Source of the DNA: an archaeon
GTDB lineage: Archaea > Nanobdellota > Nanobdellia > Woesearchaeales > JAHJEM01
NCBI GenBank assembly: GCA_020057445.1
Contig: JAGVFV010000061.1
Span: forward strand, 1 to 10,587
DNA: 10,587 nt
Reading direction: 5' to 3'
The stretch's first letter is position 1. Each line of letters starts with the position of its first letter. This document shows positions 5,612 through 10,587 of this stretch, piece after piece. Both the position numbers and the translations under genes were made by a program. The notes under the pieces were generated by a model. The model was given only the letters and a program-made list of their open reading frames with translations, was not told the origin of the DNA and searched no databases.

Positions 5612-5904
5612 TTCCCTTGATAAGGGGTCAAGCTATACCTTGGCTTGATCGTTTCCAGGCATGAATCGTTGCCTGTAAATATCGTCTCCATCTGAACGTA
5701 ATCGTATAGGAGAGATACTTCTATGCGTAATCATGCTTGATGTTCATCAAGTATGGTGGTAGGAAATAACCTGACTTCCTTAAAGAAGCAAGAACTATAG
5801 ACGAAGAATCAATAACGCTATAGAGCGACCAAGGATCATGCTTTGGGAGTAAAATCTCAGAAGCAAAGTGCGACGCACGACAAACGAAGTGCGAAGTGCA
5901 AATA
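5612..5904 (+). other. 16S rRNA 5' leader with several hairpins
   Basis: This gene-free stretch of about 290 bases folds locally. CCCTT/AAGGG is at 5614–5626, GGTCAAGC/GCTTGATC (one G·U) at 5626–5650, CAGGC/GCCTG at 5656–5675, CTTGATG/CATCAAG at 5736–5751, CTATAG/CTATAG at 5795–5823, and GTGC/GCAC near 5869–5878. I found no long complementarity to the sequence just after 16S, although most archaea have such a processing stem. The 15-mer CGACGCACGACAAAC (5871–5885) recurs with one change before 23S. Confidence 0.65.
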
Positions 5905-7465
<1,561 letters not shown>

Positions 7466-7469
7466 TAAG

Positions 7470-7502
7470 ATTGTGTGGGACCGTCCATCGGTCCTGTGCA
7501 AT
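7470..7502 (+). other. Hairpin just after 16S
   Basis: AUUG, then GGACCG (7478–7483), loop of five, CGGUCC (7489–7494), then CAAU form a stem with an internal loop within a few bases of the 16S 3' end. A role in 3'-end processing is plausible. Confidence 0.6.
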
Positions 7503-7504
7503 TA

Positions 7505-7559
7505 GGTGGATAAGACACCGGGAAAAACTTTCCTGGTGTGACTGTCCACCACTTTTTTT
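7505..7559 (+). terminator. Terminator-like long hairpin plus T7
   Basis: Outer arms GGTGGA/TCCACC (7505–7510/7545–7550) enclose an 11-bp stem ACACCGGGAAA/TTTCCTGGTGT (7515–7525/7529–7539, one G·U, loop aac). Seven T follow at 7553–7559. The shape resembles an intrinsic terminator, and archaeal polymerase stops at T runs, yet it lies inside an rRNA operon. It may be a processing stem instead, or may separate 16S from tRNA/23S transcription. Confidence 0.45.
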
Positions 7560-7605
7560 ATCCGGCTTTGGTTATTTTCTGCTATCATACATTTTTTTTT
7601 GATGA

Positions 7606-7649
7606 CTCGAACTGAAAGTTCGAGGCTAAAACAATCTTTGATTGTTTTA
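7606..7649 (+). repeat. Two perfect hairpins upstream of tRNA-Ala
   Basis: CTCGAACT-gaa-AGTTCGAG (7606–7624) and TAAAACAATC-ttt-GATTGTTTTA (7627–7649) are perfect 8-bp and 10-bp stems with 3-base loops, two bases apart. They follow a T9 tract (7592–7600) and precede the tRNA by 35 bases. No promoter is clear between them and the tRNA. Confidence 0.7.
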
Positions 7650-7684
7650 AGGGAGGAACTGGAATAATAATCCGGGATCATTAT

Positions 7685-7784
7685 GGGCCTGTAGCTCAGC
7701 CTGGTAGAGCATCGCCCTTGCATTCTAGGGAGCTTACCTTGCCAAGATAGGCGGGGGCCTCGGGTTCGAATCCCGACGGGTCCA
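7685..7784 (+). tRNA. tRNA-Ala(UGC), intron-containing
   Basis: A complete cloverleaf is visible. The acceptor is GGGCCUG (7685–7691) with CGGGUCC (7777–7783), including the G3·U70 pair that marks alanine tRNA. The D arm is GCUC/GAGC (7694–7697/7707–7710), the anticodon stem UCGCC/GGCGG (7712–7716/7750–7754), the anticodon UGC (7719–7721), and the T arm UCGGG-UUCGAAU-CCCGA (7760–7776). The discriminator is A (7784). CCA is not encoded and must be added. A 26-base intron lies after position 37. A tRNA-Ala in the 16S–23S spacer is typical of many archaeal rRNA operons. The sequence just after it contains extra copies of its own 3' end. Confidence 0.95.
7723..7748 (+). other. tRNA-Ala intron (26 nt, position 37/38)
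   Basis: The splice site forms a clear BHB. The anticodon stem is the outer helix; CUUG (7717–7720) pairs with CAAG (7743–7746) as the central 4 bp; the bulges are CAU (7721–7723) and AUA (7747–7749). Cutting after the second bulge base joins A37 to A38 and gives a normal seven-base loop CUUGCAA. The inner helix is weak (AGG/CCU, 7727–7729/7737–7739), a relaxed form. Confidence 0.92.
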
Positions 7785-7796
7785 TGCGAAGCATGG
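7782..7796 (+). repeat. Hairpin fused to the tRNA 3' end
   Basis: CCATGC-gaa-GCATGG is a perfect 6-bp stem with a 3-base loop. Its left arm overlaps the last three bases of tRNA-Ala. It shares the ...GC-loop-GC... design of the array at 3468–3635. Confidence 0.65.
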
Positions 7797-7801
7797 AACC
7801 G

Positions 7802-7903
7802 TCGGTTCAGTGACCGCAGTCACTTTAAACCGACGGGTCCATCTTATTATGCACGGATATTCGGTTCAGTGACCGCAGTCACTTTAAACCGACGGGTCCA
7901 TCT
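7802..7903 (+). repeat. Two 43-bp direct repeats derived from the tRNA-Ala 3' end
   Basis: Positions 7802–7844 and 7861–7903 are identical over 43 bases. Each holds a hairpin, TCGGTT ... AACCGA outside and AGTGAC-cgca-GTCACT inside, followed by CGGGTCCAT. The last 13 bases CCGACGGGTCCAT are identical to the tRNA 3' end (7773–7785, 7830–7842, 7889–7901). Laid on the tRNA, each repeat is a T stem (UCGGU/ACCGA, with one compensated pair against UCGGG/CCCGA) plus the acceptor 3' strand, with the T loop enlarged from 7 to 22 bases. They may be relics of integration at the tRNA end, partial tRNA duplications, or functional alternative 3' ends. Confidence 0.85.
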
Positions 7904-8156
7904 CTTTTCATCACATCATTCGACTATCAAACATCATTCAACAATTCATATATCATGCTCATGTAATTCACATGAAAGGCATTGCCCGCGAATCCGATGT
8001 TCGCGGTCAACAATGGAAGAGAACATGTCAACTGAGACCAAGAGATAGCAATTCGTTGGTCGTCAATCGTTCATCGTCGAACGAAAAACGACGTACGACA
8101 AACTACCTTTTTTTTCTCGGCATCATACTCATGTTTAATGAAACCACACAGAGAAC
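7904..8156 (+). other. tRNA–23S spacer with hairpins and T8 tract
   Basis: No gene is seen. Local stems are TCATGT/ACATGA (7959–7975), CCGCGAA/TTCGCGG (7986–8006), and TCGTTC/GAACGA (8067–8084). The last lies inside a wider pairing of GTTGGTCGT (8055–8063) with ACGACAAAC (8095–8103, one mismatch). T8 follows at 8108–8115. A weak TATA-like tttaatg (8132–8138) lies about 25 bases before the presumed 23S 5' end. Confidence 0.55.

Positions 8157-10587
<2,431 letters not shown>

Noticed and set aside
7502..7723. 73-aa minus-strand frame in the spacer
   Set aside because: It overlaps the tRNA and the post-16S hairpins and has no protein-like features.
7802..7903. CRISPR or insertion sequence
   Set aside because: There are only two copies, no third repeat and no transposase; the shared end is clearly the tRNA 3' end.

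Overview
This window is archaeal. It encodes an L1–L10–L12 ribosomal stalk operon with the archaeal L12 ending (GLGALFG). It also has archaeal 16S and 23S rRNA, a tRNA-Ala in the 16S–23S spacer, TATA/BRE promoters with several apparently leaderless genes, and two introns with bulge-helix-bulge (BHB) splice motifs. The odd 16S, with many mismatches to standard archaeal primers, and the many short orphan genes suggest a DPANN lineage (woesearchaeal or pacearchaeal type). That placement is inference from impression, not from a tree.

Left part (1–3391): the start of a divergent lipoprotein gene (minus strand, cut by the window edge), a promoter and structured leader, then rpl1–rpl10–rpl12 tightly packed, followed by a long coiled-coil protein with a His/Lys/Glu-rich repeat tail. 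Rpl10 keeps the helical spine that carries L12 dimers but has lost the acidic factor-binding tail; L12 keeps its own.

Middle (3392–5437): a 168-bp array of seven short hairpins of different sequence but one shared design, lying between convergent genes. It is followed on the minus strand by three orphan genes: a helical 222-residue protein, a 271-residue lipoprotein with many N-glycosylation sequons, and a 60-residue protein. Each has its own TATA-like box about 26–34 bases before the start codon.

Right part (5438–10587): an rRNA locus. A strong TATA box (5582–5590) precedes a leader of about 290 bases, a 16S gene interrupted by a 95-nt BHB intron at E. coli position 793/794, and a spacer with hairpins and T tracts. 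The spacer holds tRNA-Ala(UGC) with a 26-nt intron at 37/38, and right after it two 43-bp repeats that look like modified copies of the tRNA T arm and 3' acceptor strand. The 23S gene then runs off the window after roughly five sixths of its length.

Together the window links stalk proteins, the L1 and L11/L10 binding sites on 23S rRNA, and two RNAs that need the same splicing endonuclease. The strongest candidates for undescribed biology are the hairpin array, the tRNA 3'-end repeats, and the 16S intron that splits the universal 806R primer site.
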